A stretch of DNA of 64,000 nucleotides from Psettodes erumei (lineage: Eukaryota > Chordata > Actinopteri > Pleuronectiformes > Psettodidae). Below are positions 45,550 through 56,986 of this stretch, in pieces. The position numbers and the translations under genes are program-made. The notes under the pieces are model-generated. The model did not search any database. It was not told the DNA's origin and worked only from the letters and a program-made list of their open reading frames with translations. Position 1 is the stretch's first letter; each line of letters begins with the position of its first letter. The stretch is from NCBI GenBank assembly GCA_016785225.1, contig JAFBJZ010000842.1, positions 1-64,000 on the forward strand, in the 5' to 3' direction.

Positions 45550-47394
45550 AAAATTTGGCGTCACGAACTTTGGACGTGTTGTGGCCTGCAACGCAGACAA
45601 CAACTTCAGCGCACCTACTCCTCCACCAAGCCGGCAAATACGGTGAGCATTTCTCACATAACTGGTTCGTTCGTTGAAGCTGTTGTGATTGTGCTGTCTG
45701 GTCGCACCGTAAAGAATTGTATGTGTGTGTGCTATGATCTGTTGATGTTGGAGTGATGTTGGAGCCTCCGTTCTAAATTTACAATTTATTGCGTTGCTGG
45801 CAACGCAAAAGGGGGGAGTATCATAGAAGACTATAAGATAAGAGTAAAAAGAAGAGTATAATTAAAGAAAAGAAAGCAACAGGGAAAAATATTAAGTTGA
45901 AAAAAGAAGTGAAAAAGTGTAGAATTGCCTAATTAGTAATGATAAAAGTGAGCTAAATAACATAGTGCAAGATTAATGAAGCTTGGGCCCTTAGCTTCTT
46001 AATGGTAAGACACGTGTAGATTAGTCACTGCATGAAAGTTGGCTTTGAGAGATAGTCAAATTGGTTAAAGCTTAAAACCCTGGGCCCAGGGGAATTGGGG
46101 AAAATAATAAGAAGAAATAAGAGAAAAGAGGAAATAAGAGTAGAAAGTAAAGAGAAATAGGAATAAAGGAAAATAGAGAATAAGAGAAGCTGCAAATTTG
46201 GACAAAAGCCCTCTGGGAAGCAGTTTTAGACGGGCCTAAAATCCTGGAAAATCACTAGGTGAATTTCAGGTCAGTTCTAGGAACTGGAGGTGTAGAGGAA
46301 AAATTCAATTGTAAGTTCCCACTCGAACACTAGTTGACGAACAGTGTCTGAAGCAGCCTCTCATTGAATATCTACACCTCATAAGGTAGCATAAATTTAG
46401 AAGGAAAAAGAGAAAGGAGCAGCAAAATAAAGCATGCTATAGGGAAGTATGAATGAGTCGACTTTAAGTGTCTGGGACTGAAGGTTGGTTGTGGATAGGT
46501 TGTGAGGTTGTTTAGTGCATTTCGCTGTTGAATGATTGATCCAGGTGGGTGAGTGTGTGTGTAAGTGTGGAGATTGAGTGGGTGTTTGCATATGTGTAAG
46601 GTTGCAACATTGCTTGGTTTAGGGGGTTTATGTTAATAGAATTATATTGAATAAAGAATAGGTTCTGTTCGAGAACAGGAGATTTAGTAATTTATAAAAA
46701 AGGACATTTTGTCCTGTATTTATAAAACCTATGAGCCTCTTTCGAGAGGACTTTTTCTATTTGTTAAACCTATGAGCCTTTTTCAGGGGATGTTTGGAAT
46801 GTGTTAAAATCTATGAGCCTCTTGTGAGGACATTTAAATTAGTTAAAAATGTATGAGCCCCTGAAAAGGAGATTTGTGAATTAATGGGAAGTAGATATAT
46901 TGATAAGATAGAAAGGAACAAAGCTAGGAAATACAGTCTGTGGATAATGATATGATAAAATAAAGTTTAAGAGGGTATCGGAGTGGAATAAATGAAAATG
47001 TTTATGTTGATAATGTAAAGGAGGGATAACAGATGCTTTTGTTTATGTAAGAGTATTGAATGTTGTAGTCATTTAAGAGAGAAAAACTTGGCAATGGACT
47101 GACCAGTTAAGGTACTGCAATAGTTAATGAAGTATACTTAGGGGGTCTAAACTTGGTTGGAAGTTGTAAAAGTGGATTTTATTGTCTATGCATGATTCAT
47201 TTTGAGCTGCATTGGGAATCAAATATTGAGACTGTTTGGTTGATCATTTGTGGAAGATATAGTGCTGTGATTGGCTACTGTTGAATCTTTTTGAGTAGTG
47301 ACTTGTAGGAAAAAGAAATAATTTTAGTACATAGTTTTAGTTTAAAATAAGGAAATATAAAAGGAGTCGTTAAAATGTAAAAAAAAGGAAACCA
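45550..47394 (+). other. ERV-2 primer-site region and long noncoding leader
   Basis: TGGCGTCACGAAC from 45556 sits where the tRNA primer site is expected; I did not assign the tRNA. The following 1.8 kb is A/G-rich, has no sustained frame and ends at a short gag-like piece. It contains a 4-copy tandem repeat (46722-46872). It may be a leader plus a completely decayed gag start. Confidence 0.6.
46722..46872 (+). repeat. Four-copy 40-bp tandem repeat (CTATGAGCC units)
   Basis: The phrase AAA-CTATGAGCCTCTTTCGAGAGGA and its variants recur four times, starting near 46724, 46766, 46806 and 46847, at spacings of about 40 bases. Each unit has a short inverted repeat (for example CTCTTTCGAGAGG; CCTGAAAAGG), so each could form a small hairpin in the RNA. 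Confidence 0.8.
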
Positions 47395-47639
47395 AGTATG
47401 TGAAAGCAATTACTCCCCTTGATGTAGTGGAGAAAAATAACCCACTGGTTAGAGGTATAGCAAAAATATCAGAAAAATGGCATAAACGCTGGCCTGAAAT
47501 TGACCATCCATGGCCAAGAGGGGACCTTTAATCCAGAAGTAATTAAAACAATACAGGTACTGTGTCCACATATAAGGCGGAAGAAAAGAAGGGTAAAAAA
47601 CGTGAAAAACGTAATGAAAAGAGACAATTAAACAGAGAT
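47395..47639 (+). pseudogene. gag: ERV-2 gag-like N-terminal fragment
   Basis: A frame reads YVKAITPLDVVEKNNPLVRG and IAKISEKWHKRWPEIDHPWP and stops at 47529-47531. The phrase fits a matrix/Gag region of fish class I retroviruses by general look only. The following hundred bases are lysine/arginine-rich and lead directly into RT connection sequence, so the rest of gag, protease and most of RT were deleted here. Confidence 0.4.
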
Positions 47640-48817
47640 TACAAGAGGCTCCAGCATTAGTGCTTCCAGATTATTCGAGAAATTTTTTTGTTTCATGTGT
47701 CTACTTCTGCTGGGGGCAACAGGTATGGGGGACAAGTCCTCAACCGGTTGCTTACTATTCAACTGCTTATTCGGAAGTAGAGCTGGGACTACCGTTATGC
47801 TATAGAGCAATGGTAGGAGTGTTTTTAATGTATGAAAAGGCTTCATCTGTCATAATGGGTTATCCGGTGACAATTCTTACGCATCATAGTCTTAGAAATC
47901 TTTTAAATTATGGTAAATATACATTGACTATGTCTAGGCTTAGAGATTATCTTAGGCTTTTAGAGCAGGAAGATGTCACCTTAGTGAGATGTGCAACAGT
48001 GAATCCAGCTGAGAATCTGCCAACTCCAGAGGATGGTGAACCGCATGATTGTGTTTTAGAAGCGGAGAAATACGGGCTTAGGTCAGATCTGCAAGCCCTC
48101 CCACTGCATGAAGCAGACCTGGAGTATTGGACTGATGGGTCTTGTTATCGTGTGGGAGATAAATTGAGTGCTGGTTATGCAGTGGTAAAAGCCCAAGGAA
48201 TGGGGTTTGTTGTTGAGAAGGCTGAAGTTGTTGAGCTTGTGGGGTTAACTGAAGCATGTTTGTTGGCAGAAGGGAAGCGGGTGACAATATATACAGATTC
48301 TGCATATGCACATAATGTATGTCACTTGTTTGGAGTAGTGTGGAAGAACCGAGGGTTTAAGAAAACGGATGGATCTCCAATACAGCATCATGCTCAAATA
48401 ATGAAGCCTAAAGAAATAGTGATAGCTAAGTGTGCGGCACATAAAGCGGATGTGTCAAGAGTCACACAGGGGAACAAAGTAGCTGATGAAGCTGCAAAGG
48501 CAGTCACAGGAGCAGATAGAGTGGGTGAAATTTTTCTGGTCACTCATGAAGTAAACTTGGAAGATCAAATTGCACTTACTGATGTGATTTTAATGCAGGA
48601 GGCTGTTCCTGAAATAGATAAACAGTTGTTGCTAGATCAAGGGGCCACCCGGGATTCTACTGGTCTTTGGAGGAATCATGAGGGACTGATAGTGACACCT
48701 CCGGACCTGTTGGGTCTAATGATTCAGGAGGCACATGGGTTAGCTCATGTTGCAAGGGGGGAAGTTAAGAGAAAGATTACTAAGGAGTATGGGTTTTGGG
48801 CACCTGGAGCAGATTGA
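47640..48817 (+). pseudogene. pol: ERV-2 pol: RT connection, RNase H and integrase start
   Basis: Open from about 47640 to 48817 (385 codons from the ATG at 47660, which is internal and not a real start). It begins in the end of RT (APALVLPDYSRNFF, PQPVAYYSTAYSEVELGLPL, LEQEDVTLVRCATVNPAENL). RNase H follows with YWTDGSCYRVGDKLSAGYAV, the GLTEACLLAEGKRVTIYTDS active-site region and AAHKADVSRVTQGNKVADEA; the D, E, D and D positions of the active site can be picked out. The end has HGLAHVARG, the histidine half of the integrase zinc-binding domain. The next frame continues integrase after a shift near 48815. Confidence 0.8.
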
Positions 48818-49720
48818 TAATGCTACAGGCAGGTGTCCTATCTGTTTGAAAAATAACGTTCGGAGGGGTGTGATGGTACCACCAGGTTACATTCCGACTC
48901 CGAAGGGTCCTATGTGCGAGTTGGTAGTAGATTTTGTGGATATGATGATAAGACCGGTTGAAGGTAAAAGATATATGTTAGTGGTGGTGGATAGATTCTC
49001 ACGATGGCCTGAGGCTTGTCCAACCAAACGGAAGGATGCTCAGTCTGTTGCAAAGTTTTTGTGTAGAGAAGTTATAAGCAGGTGGGGACTTCCAGATAGG
49101 ATATCCTCAGATAATAGGAAAGAGTTCGTGGATAAGACAGTGAAATTGATTTTGCAAAGATTTGGAATTAAACAGCGGCTTGGAGCGGTATATCATCCAC
49201 AAAGCCAGGGGATTTGTGAGAAAATGAATGGTGTGTTGAAAAATCGCATTGTTAAAATCTGTCAGCATAGGGGGTTAAATTGGGTAGTGGTACTTCCACT
49301 GGCACTAATGGTGTGTCGCTCGAGTGAGCTGCGTTATTTACATATGACACCTCATGAGTTGGTTATGGGAAGGCAAATGCCATGTGTGCGCACAAGTGGG
49401 AAAGGTCCAAGTTTGGCTCTTTTGGAAGATGAAATGAGAGCGTATGTTAAATATATTGCGGGGTTGCATAAAAGAATATTTAAATATGTTTCTGACAGGC
49501 AGAGAAAAGAGGAGGTGCAAGAGAGACTTGATGAGCAAAAGAGGAGTACAGTGCAACCTGGAGACAAGGTATTTGTGAAGGTGGAGGAAATGGTATAACA
49601 AACGTCGTGAAGGTCCATTTGAAGTTGTTTGTAGTACTGGAACAGCGGTCCAGGTTAAAGGGTCTCCTACATGGTATCATTTATCACACTGTATCAAAGC
49701 GCCAGGAGAAGGGGTGCCAC
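48747..49720 (+). pseudogene. pol: ERV-2 integrase
   Basis: A 283-codon frame (48747-49598) carries the CPICL half of the zinc-binding domain and the catalytic core: first Asp in LVVDFVDM, second Asp in RISSDNRKEF, Glu in GICEKMNGVLK, with the YHPQSQG motif just before it. Most retroviral integrases have Gly right after the SDN; here it is Arg, and Glu-Lys-Met replaces Glu-Arg-Met. After a frameshift near 49585 the SH3-like tail appears (WYNKRREGPFEVVCS, TAVQVKGSPTWYHLSHCIK, up to about 49705). All three catalytic residues remain. Confidence 0.85.
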
Positions 49721-50189
49721 GCTCACAGAGCCATGTTGATGAGGGTTCAAAAGAGCAGGAACAGAATGCAGAAGTATATGCGGAAGAAGAGATGCATGAA
49801 GATCTCCAGAGGCAAAACCCGGAGGGAGAGATTGTCAGTGATGTGGATAATATTGGTGAGTCTTTTCACATTTTTGATGATGCCGGAAATGACTCTACAG
49901 TCAATGGACAAGGACAAGGATTTGCTGACATCAAATTTCAGTATCTCCCAGACACAGCAGAGCTTTATTTCAGTGGATTACAAAGTACCAGAGGATACGA
50001 AGAGCTGTGGTCCCACTCAAGGAGAACTTGGAGAGATGGTTAGACAAAGGAGCCCAAGACCAGTTAGGAAAAGGGTCAGACCCAGGCGTTATGAAGCCTA
50101 GGGATGAAGTGGCTTCAGGGAAGTTTGTTGCTGTAGGTGTGGAAACAACTAGGAGTGATAACATAGCAGCTCGGGGGACTATGTGAGAT
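49706..50189 (+). other. ERV-2 pol-env junction with acidic open frames
   Basis: Two overlapping frames (49607-50101 and 49714-50043). The second is acidic and glutamate-rich (VDEGSKEQEQNAEVYAEEEM), which may be the C-terminal extension of integrase or the start of env. The first is basic and ends RPVRKRVRPRRYEA. I cannot say which was used. Confidence 0.35.
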
Positions 50190-51696
50190 GCTGAGAAGAT
50201 GTTTTTTGACTCTGGCCTGATGCCAGAAAATATGGTTGATCAATATCATGCCTTACAGAAGAGGGAAACTCAGTGGAAGGCATATGGATTTGATTCCTCA
50301 GTGTTGCAAATTACGGACTCATGGGCACGTAGAAATTTATGGTTTCAACAGGTAACTCATTCAGTGAGATCAATAAGGAAACTGAATTGTCCATGTTTGA
50401 TGAGAATTCCATCACCAGGCACTTGGTCTTCAATTTTAGAGACAGTGCCAGAACCATTAACTACTGTATGTCAGTCTTCTGTACTATCATGGTTGTTGTA
50501 TCAGCAGCAGTCAGCAGTTGATAAAGTGATGGCTTTATCTGTGAATCTGTTTAAGCCTAGATTCAATTGTTCTTGGTAAGGGCAATTGCCATATATGAAT
50601 TTACTTGATCAGCATGAAAATATGATAACAGCGGTCCCTGAGGGAATGGAAGTAAAATCTGTAAAGGCAAACTGTTGTTTTTGTTCAAAGGGGCATGGAA
50701 TGTTTATGGGAATGTCGGACTGTGATGGATATAGGTAAAAAGGGATCGTGAGGGAAGAAATGGATTATATGAAGTGACCTTTCAAGACCCACACAGTAAA
50801 CAGAGTAGAACATTAATGGTGAAGGATCAGAATTTACTTGGAAATGTGACTATAGGGAATTTTAGAGATGTTTGGTGGATTTGTGGTGATAACGCGTATC
50901 TATTTCTACCATATGGGTGGTCAGGATGCTGTTATATGGCAGCACTGAAACTCCCATATGAGGTTTTTGCTGTTCAGAAGGATAAAGTGAGTGATGAGGT
51001 TCAATCAAATGTTGTTTCTGGAAGTAGGAATAAGAGGGCAATGGCACAATTCCACAATTTGGAAGCCTATCATTGGAGGGTAAGTCTAGGAGAGAAGTGG
51101 GGTATAGGGATATTTCCATGGTATGGTGTGACGTTTTTGGCAGATCATATTGATAATATTACCTACAACCTACAGGGTTTTGTGAATGAGACTATAAAGG
51201 GTTTTAACCATTTGTCAAATTCTCAAAAGGAGTCATAGGGTGACATTACTGAAGCATGATATGGCTCTTGATTATATTTTGCCCAAGCAAGGTGGCCTAT
51301 GCGTGGCTTTAAATTTAACAGGGGATGCCTGTCATACTTTGATTCCTGACAATTTGGATAATATAACTAGTGTGATAGATGCACTGAAACAGATAAAGGG
51401 ATGCATTTGGTCCAGCAGAAGGAGCTGGAAGTTCTGCGAATGTTTGGTTACAGGAGAGATTAGGACCAATGGGAGCTATATTGGTTCAGATTTTAGTAGC
51501 TGTTCTTCTGTCATTGAGTGTGATGTTTTGTTTTTGTACACTGCTGTTGACCTTTGCAAAGGCTCTGATATTGAAATGGGTTGGAGTGGTGATGCCTGGA
51601 GATCATGTCCAGATGCCATTATTGAATCAGGTTAATTCAGAAGTTGATGAAGAAGAGATGGTAGAAGGTGTACTGGTGGAGAAATATCCATTTTGA
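50190..51696 (+). pseudogene. env: ERV-2 env, broken
   Basis: Pieces of a retroviral envelope gene in several frames. The surface part (50199-50579) has W- and C-rich phrases and a frameshift near 50340. The piece 50774-51238 has VWWICGDNAYLFLPYGWSGC, then a basic RNKR-type cleavage-like site at about 51025-51040. The following transmembrane part has HDMALDYILPKQGGLC and DACHTLIPD (51255-51340), the position of the coiled-coil end and cysteine loop of class I Env. A frameshift near 51460 leads to a membrane anchor (VQILVAVLLSLSVMFCFCTL) and a cytoplasmic tail ending at 51694. Stops and frameshifts show that no complete glycoprotein is made. Confidence 0.75.
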
Positions 51697-52563
51697 TTGC
51701 AATTGCAGTTTGTATAATGGGATCTGATGAAAGGGGGAAATATAACTCAGAATGGGGAATGATATGAAGCTGTGAATTTTATGTCTGCATATAAGAATGC
51801 TAAGTTATGTTTGTTGTGTGCAAAAGATACTGGTAGGTGTTGTCTTTTCTTTCCTTTTAGAACAACATTGGGGGAAAGACCGCTGTGACGGTGAATGGTT
51901 GTTCAGGGATCCCCGAAGTGAAGGGAGTCAAACACTGGAGCGGGGACAATAAGGATGGATCAGGAAGACTCCAAACAAGGACATGGCGATAAGAAGATCT
52001 GCCATCGATACTATCCTGAGAAGTCAACCTGCTGAAGGCAGGCTGATACCTTCTTATGTTGTTTTTTCTATGTTTGTATAGTGTTGGATTTTGTCATCTG
52101 TAATAGAGAATAATTTGATAGAGGGGATTAATATATCGGGACCTCAGATGTTTTTTTTTTTTTTTTTGACGCCTAGGGAGATGGGTCTAGGCAGGGAAAA
52201 GTCCATTGGAAGGTGCGATGGGTCGACCAGCCTGAATTTGGACATTGTTTGATTTCATTTACTGAGGTTGCCATGTGTGTTTCTTAAATCATATCTCTAT
52301 ACAGATTGTTAAAGTTCCTTCTTTTAATAGGTCTGGAGTACTGTTTGTGGTCCCCCAAGGCAGAGGGGCCATGAGAGAATTTTCCTGTCTAGATTGTTTG
52401 ATGGATACTCAGGAAAGATGGCTCCCTGACAGGTTTTTCGCTCTTACACTCCATATAGCTGATGTATTGTTAAAATTTTAGAAGGAATTGTTGTTTGTTA
52501 AATTTGTAAACATGTGTTTTTGCTCTTTTTCGAGACTCTGTTTAAGTCTCGAAGGGGGGAATA
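51697..52563 (+). other. ERV-2 region between env and 3' LTR, with polypurine tract
   Basis: No sustained frame. The open frame 52275-52481 has no motif. A T run lies at 52150-52167. The last bases before the LTR, CTCGAAGGGGGGAATA (52549-52564), form the polypurine tract expected as primer for plus-strand synthesis. A second purine-rich phrase, GATGAAAGGGGGAAATATA, lies at 51725-51743. Confidence 0.65.
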
Positions 52564-52907
52564 TGTGGTATCTCAAGATCTCATATCTGTTGTGTCACCT
52601 CAATTTCCTCTGAGGTATGTTAGGTCAGGGACCCTAGGGTCAAAAGTTGATGATCTATAGTATGGTCTGTGATTAAAGGTTTCCATATGATTACCTTATG
52701 TTAATACACAACCTGACTCCTCAATAACCTGACGATATAAGTGGGTACTTAGAGCTGTTTTGGGAGAGATTCACATTGGTCCTGAATCCTCCAAGCAGTG
52801 CTTGTCATGATGCAGTACTTCTTGTAATAAACTTCTATTTACAAGTAAGACTGTGTCAGCGGAGATTCCTTCATCATCTTCACATCGTTGCAGCTCAAAA
52901 AAACACA
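52564..52907 (+). repeat. ERV-2 3' LTR
   Basis: TGTGGTATCTC to AAACACA. It has the same TATAA (52736) and AATAAA (52826-52831) as the 5' LTR and follows a polypurine tract. Apart from the two indel regions the LTRs differ at only a small number of bases, so the insertion is fairly recent relative to ERV-1. Confidence 0.9.
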
Positions 52908-54179
52908 TTAGCTAATTCGGCTCACTCAAATAATGGAGTGTCTCCAGCAATGAGTCAAGACAAATAAATGACTCATACTTCTATATCAATCTGAGGACTC
53001 GTGCCAATAACAGGGCGTTTTCTTTTACTGGTTTGGCCTTGACTGTTAGCTAGCTCATGTTCCATTGAAGGGTGGGGGAACTGAGTGAATAACCTCAGCG
53101 GCACATGAAATAAACAGCACAGCACAACCTACATAGTTACTGTTATTGCATTACTGCGCCAACAGTTAATGGAAAAATAGCTAATCAACGGTTATTAAGT
53201 ATACGGTCACAAGTACACTTTTTGCATTTGTGGAACGATATTACAACACTTAAATATTATTTGGGCGACATCGCCATAGGCATTGACTTATGAAACCCTG
53301 CACAATTCTGAAACAGTTTTGTTAGATGTAGGCTAGCATGCTGGACGATTGTGCAGGGCAGTCAGGGACATTGCAGTGAGGCTGCCCGGGCGTGATAACT
53401 GACATTGGACAAAATGCAGCGTGGATCCTGTTGTCTGGAGTTCAAAGTTCAAAGTTCTTTTTTATTGTCATATGCACAGTAGTTACAAGAGTAGTCACTG
53501 GCAATGAAATTCTTAGGTCTCCGGCTCCATCGGCATTGCAGTATAAGGACGAAGATTAAAGAAAAGGAAAGAGTAAGATGCAGAAATAAAATAGATGAAC
53601 ACAGTAGTGCAAAGAGCAAGTAGTGCAAATAAACAATAACAGACACATAAACATAAATAGTAGACAGAGAAAAAAAAAAGAGAGACCGCCAGTGTCGTGG
53701 GTTTTGGGCGCATAGATTGCAGCTGATCTCCGGGAAGCACACACAGAGGCATTGTAAATTCACTGACGATCTGAAAACTACACAATCTGGTCACCCTACA
53801 TTACCTGACCGTGGATGTTCAAGATCAAAACAACTTTATTTATCCCTAATAGGGCACTGCGCCCATGCTTTGCTCACTTTTTGTAATTTATATTGACTAT
53901 TAACTAGGAGAATTAATTTGGTAATGCTGTTTTGATAATGCACGTTTGTGTGAGAGTGGATAGAAGAACAGATACGGACTTTGTCATGTTAAATTAATGT
54001 TTAATTTTATGCCTTTTAAGTAGCCTAAATCCTGACAGTGATGCACACATTCAAACATTTTGTGTCACTCATTTCGCTTGCATGTATCACCACTGTAAGT
54101 GTTGGAAAACAGTTGATTATTTTAGGCAAGACAAGCTCCTCCTCCCTGTCATCTCCGTGTTGCAGCCTTCGATCAACAT
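52908..54179. other. Spacer with two LINE 3' tails, no gene recognised
   Basis: No supported gene. Besides the L2-type tail listed separately it holds, near 53815-53855, a minus-strand fragment that reads TTAGGGATAAATAAAGTTGTTTTGATCTTG when reversed, like the last bases of a Rex1-type LINE. Confidence 0.55.
53434..53690 (-). mobile_element. LINE 3' UTR fragment
   Basis: Reversed, it ends GTGCATATGACAATAAAAAAGAACTTTGAACTTTGAAC, a LINE 3' end with an AATAAA signal and a tandem GAACTTT tail (53434-53452 on the + strand). The GTGCATATGACA phrase is shared with the 3' ends of LINE A and LINE B. No coding sequence remains. Confidence 0.7.
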
Positions 54180-55500
54180 TGTCATCAATTTATCTAGCTG
54201 CATTGTGCAAAGCTGTACGTATAAAACAATATGGTCACTGCAAAGTTTTGGAGCCTCTGATTAGAGATCTTCAGCATTTAGAAGCAACAGGTGTATTCGT
54301 AAAAGGACTTGGGTCTTACCTCAAAAGGTACTGTTGTGTGTGTCAGCAGACAACTTGGGTGCACAGTCCCTTGTAGAAACCAATAGTCTATCAGTGTTGA
54401 GACATTTTGCAGATTTTGTTTTGCTGGCCTTAAAGATTTCAGCAGCATGATGTCAGAAGTGGGGCATTTACTTTTAACTTTGAGTTCCTGCAGAAGGTCA
54501 TCATGAACATTAAACCAGACCAATGCTCAGCAAGAGTCCATGGACTAAGAAACAAATTGCTTAGATATTTCATGTAAACAACAAGATTTCAAATCATGTG
54601 TTCAGTTAACACAGTTTACTGAGAACACCAGAATAGTTTGAAGCTATTCATATACACAACACAACTGATGCCTCATGTGTTGATCGTTTGAAGAGAGACT
54701 GTCCTTAAAGCAGACTTGCCCACTGTCATCCTGCAAAAGGGTTTCCACCTGATTTTCTGCAGAATGTATTGAAGGGAATTATACCTATGGAACTATGCAT
54801 ATGTCTTTCAGATATGATTGCAAAGAAGTATTTTACATTGAATGAACTTCACTGTTATCATTTCCTTTTCAGTTCTCTGACAAAACTAACAGACCTCAAA
54901 CAATACAAACAAACAAACTTAAAGCTACCAACAAGCCAAAATCACCGACCACAGACAGTTGCTTTTAGAAGTATTTCCTGGTACTAAATTGCGTCCTAAA
55001 CATCATTGTCTTGAACATTATCCTGTTCTTATCAAGAAGTTTGGGCCATTAATTGAATTCTGGATGATACGATTTGAGAGAAAGCATTTGTTCTTTAAAA
55101 AAGTGGTTCACACACACTGGCAACCTTGAAAATATTTGCACACTTTGGCCACAAGACATCAACTTATGTTGTGATGTTATTTGAAGATGCCAAATATTTT
55201 CAAGCCAAGCATCGAGATTGGGCGAGTATCAGTTGTGTTTGTGGGCATCTTAGATGCTGCCATCAGAGAGGCTATATAGAGTAAGTTTAAAGGTCTGGAC
55301 TCTGTTTCACTCACCTCCATTGCTTACGTAAATGGGACAAAGTATTCTGTATCCCAACCTGGAGCATTTAAGGCATTACCAGCTCACCAGAAGAGACCCT
55401 GCAGCAACTGTGGTCGTTGACCCTGACGATCTGAATGATGACACCCCCAATGCTGCGGGGTCCGATTCAGGGGAGAGTGATCTCATTTGTGATGGTCTGT
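54180..55500 (+). pseudogene. CACTA transposase, copy 2
   Basis: Pieces in order on the + strand: VLEPLIRDLQHLEATGVFVK (54248-54305), CVSADNLGAQSLVE (about 54337, aligning with VADNLGAHSIAG of copy 1), the GIIPMELCICLSDMIAKKYF and TLNEL stretch (54775-54850, aligning with the GIVPFEL region), then KHHCLEHYPVLIKKFGPLIE-type and FERKHLFFKK-type sequence (about 54995-55105). Stops and frameshifts are many. Between the first and second blocks (54473-54600) lies a stray copy of the end of the SAMD3-like gene, which does not belong in a transposase. Confidence 0.65.
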
Positions 55501-56967
55501 GATGCTACTGATGGTGAGACATTTAGTAGTTGAATGTTGTATAGTACCTTTCAATACAGAACATGAAACAATGTACAATTTCATTTCATCTAGCCTTTAC
55601 TGTTTTGACTGTTTATTTACAACTTCTATGAGATTGAGTTTTTAATATCATATGAAGTGTTTTCTTGTTTGTTCTCTGTGTTTCAGTTACTGGTGCCTCA
55701 TCAATGATGCTTCTGCCCTGGTCGCCCAAGTAGTGGGAATCTAATAGAATGGTCTGATCCATTTGTTATTCCAGATTTCTCCCATCATGTTGAGTTTCAG
55801 CTTAGAGTAGCAAATGATGCCTATGCCAATGATGAAGCTGTAATGGATGTCTCAAAGAGCGTGAAGAGTGAAATACTGGACAGACTGGCTGATTGCATCA
55901 CCAAAATGACTCTCTATCCAAGTACAGACAACATAGAAAGTGTGGCCAAAGCTCTTGTGATCAAGCACAATTGCCTGAGGAAACCAGGCTCGGGTCAAGG
56001 ATGGTATTGCTGGAAGTTCAGCTTGGTATTCAAGATGGGCAATTAGCGTCAGAAGGTGATGGCAACTGGATGCCCCAAAGTTCATGTAAATAAACGAAAA
56101 AGAGGAAAAGGAAATTGCAAGCCACTTAATAAGTCAGAAAAGGGAGAGATCCACTATTTGCCACAGCCACCTGAGGGACAAACTGCGGTTACAGCAAAAA
56201 AGGATCATGATACCATGGCTCTAGAAGTGCAGAAGAGAGATCCAGATTTGCAGGTCCTGGATGAATTGATGACTGCAACATTCTCACAGCAGAGTCATGA
56301 ACTTCTTGTCTCTGCTGTCATGGACAGATGGCCTGCATTGTTTAGTGAGTGACAGGTAAACCTTAGCAAACTGAGTACAGCAGAGAAATCCTATATTTTG
56401 TTACTTGAGTGTTCATGTAGTCAGAAAGCAGGTACTCTTTTTTGCAATCATTTGTGTCTTTGAGTTTCTATCCCCACACCTCTATGCTGCTCTTATTTTC
56501 CCCTCACTCTGCTATTTTGTTATCAATCTGCTTCAGCGAACTGTCGAGGTCTGCAGAATTGTCACCAAAGACCTGCTGGAATCCATTCTGGGTAGAATTG
56601 ATACCTTCATGCCCAGTCATATGGTGGTCTCCCAAGGAGGTAGGCTATCACCCCTCTCTACAACACGGCTACGACACCATTCTAATAAAGAATAGCAGTG
56701 ATGTTTTCAACTTGGAGATGTTAAGATGTGTATGTCTTTATACGTCTTCAGGCTCATGGCAAAACCCTCGACATGATAATGAGAGGGATGGAGGTTGATG
56801 GAATGCCGATTGGACATGAACGCCCTCTGCAGGATGCATTCCCTTTGGAAGTCTTTAATGTGGCTCTGGTAGTAGAGGAGAAGATCATCCAACATGACAG
56901 AGATGTGCCCACGCTTTGCCATGTTACTGGGTGCATTCTATTGCCTAAGCCTTGAGTACCCAAAAAA

Positions 56968-56986
56968 TATGGAGGTACTCCTTTGA
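56968..56986 (+). repeat. LINE C target-site duplication, left copy
   Basis: TATGGAGGTACTCCTTTGA, 19 bases, identical to 58641-58659. It belongs to the SAMD3-like gene interrupted by the LINE. Confidence 0.9.

Larger units (their letters stand above)
45161..52907 (+). mobile_element. ERV-2: endogenous retrovirus with both LTRs, internally deleted
   Basis: Two LTRs of 389 and 344 bases share most of their sequence and enclose 7 kb with, in order, a primer-site-like leader, a small gag-like remnant, the RT connection region with RNase H, integrase, and env. The RNase H and integrase resemble those of gamma/epsilon-type (class I) retroviruses. Protease and most of RT are deleted between about 47532 and 47640. 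The bases flanking the two LTRs (AACTT before, TTAGC after) do not match, so no target duplication is seen. Confidence 0.85.

Noticed and set aside
46722..46872. CRISPR-like array
   Set aside because: Four drifting 40-bp tandem units without unique spacers, in a retroviral leader of a eukaryote.
50190..51696. A captured, functional env (syncytin-like) gene
   Set aside because: Several frameshifts and stops divide the gene; nothing suggests that a complete protein is kept.
55690..56352. A host SAMD3 gene
   Set aside because: The sequence sits directly downstream of a CACTA transposase in two separate copies, both broken, so it is a transposon gene here.
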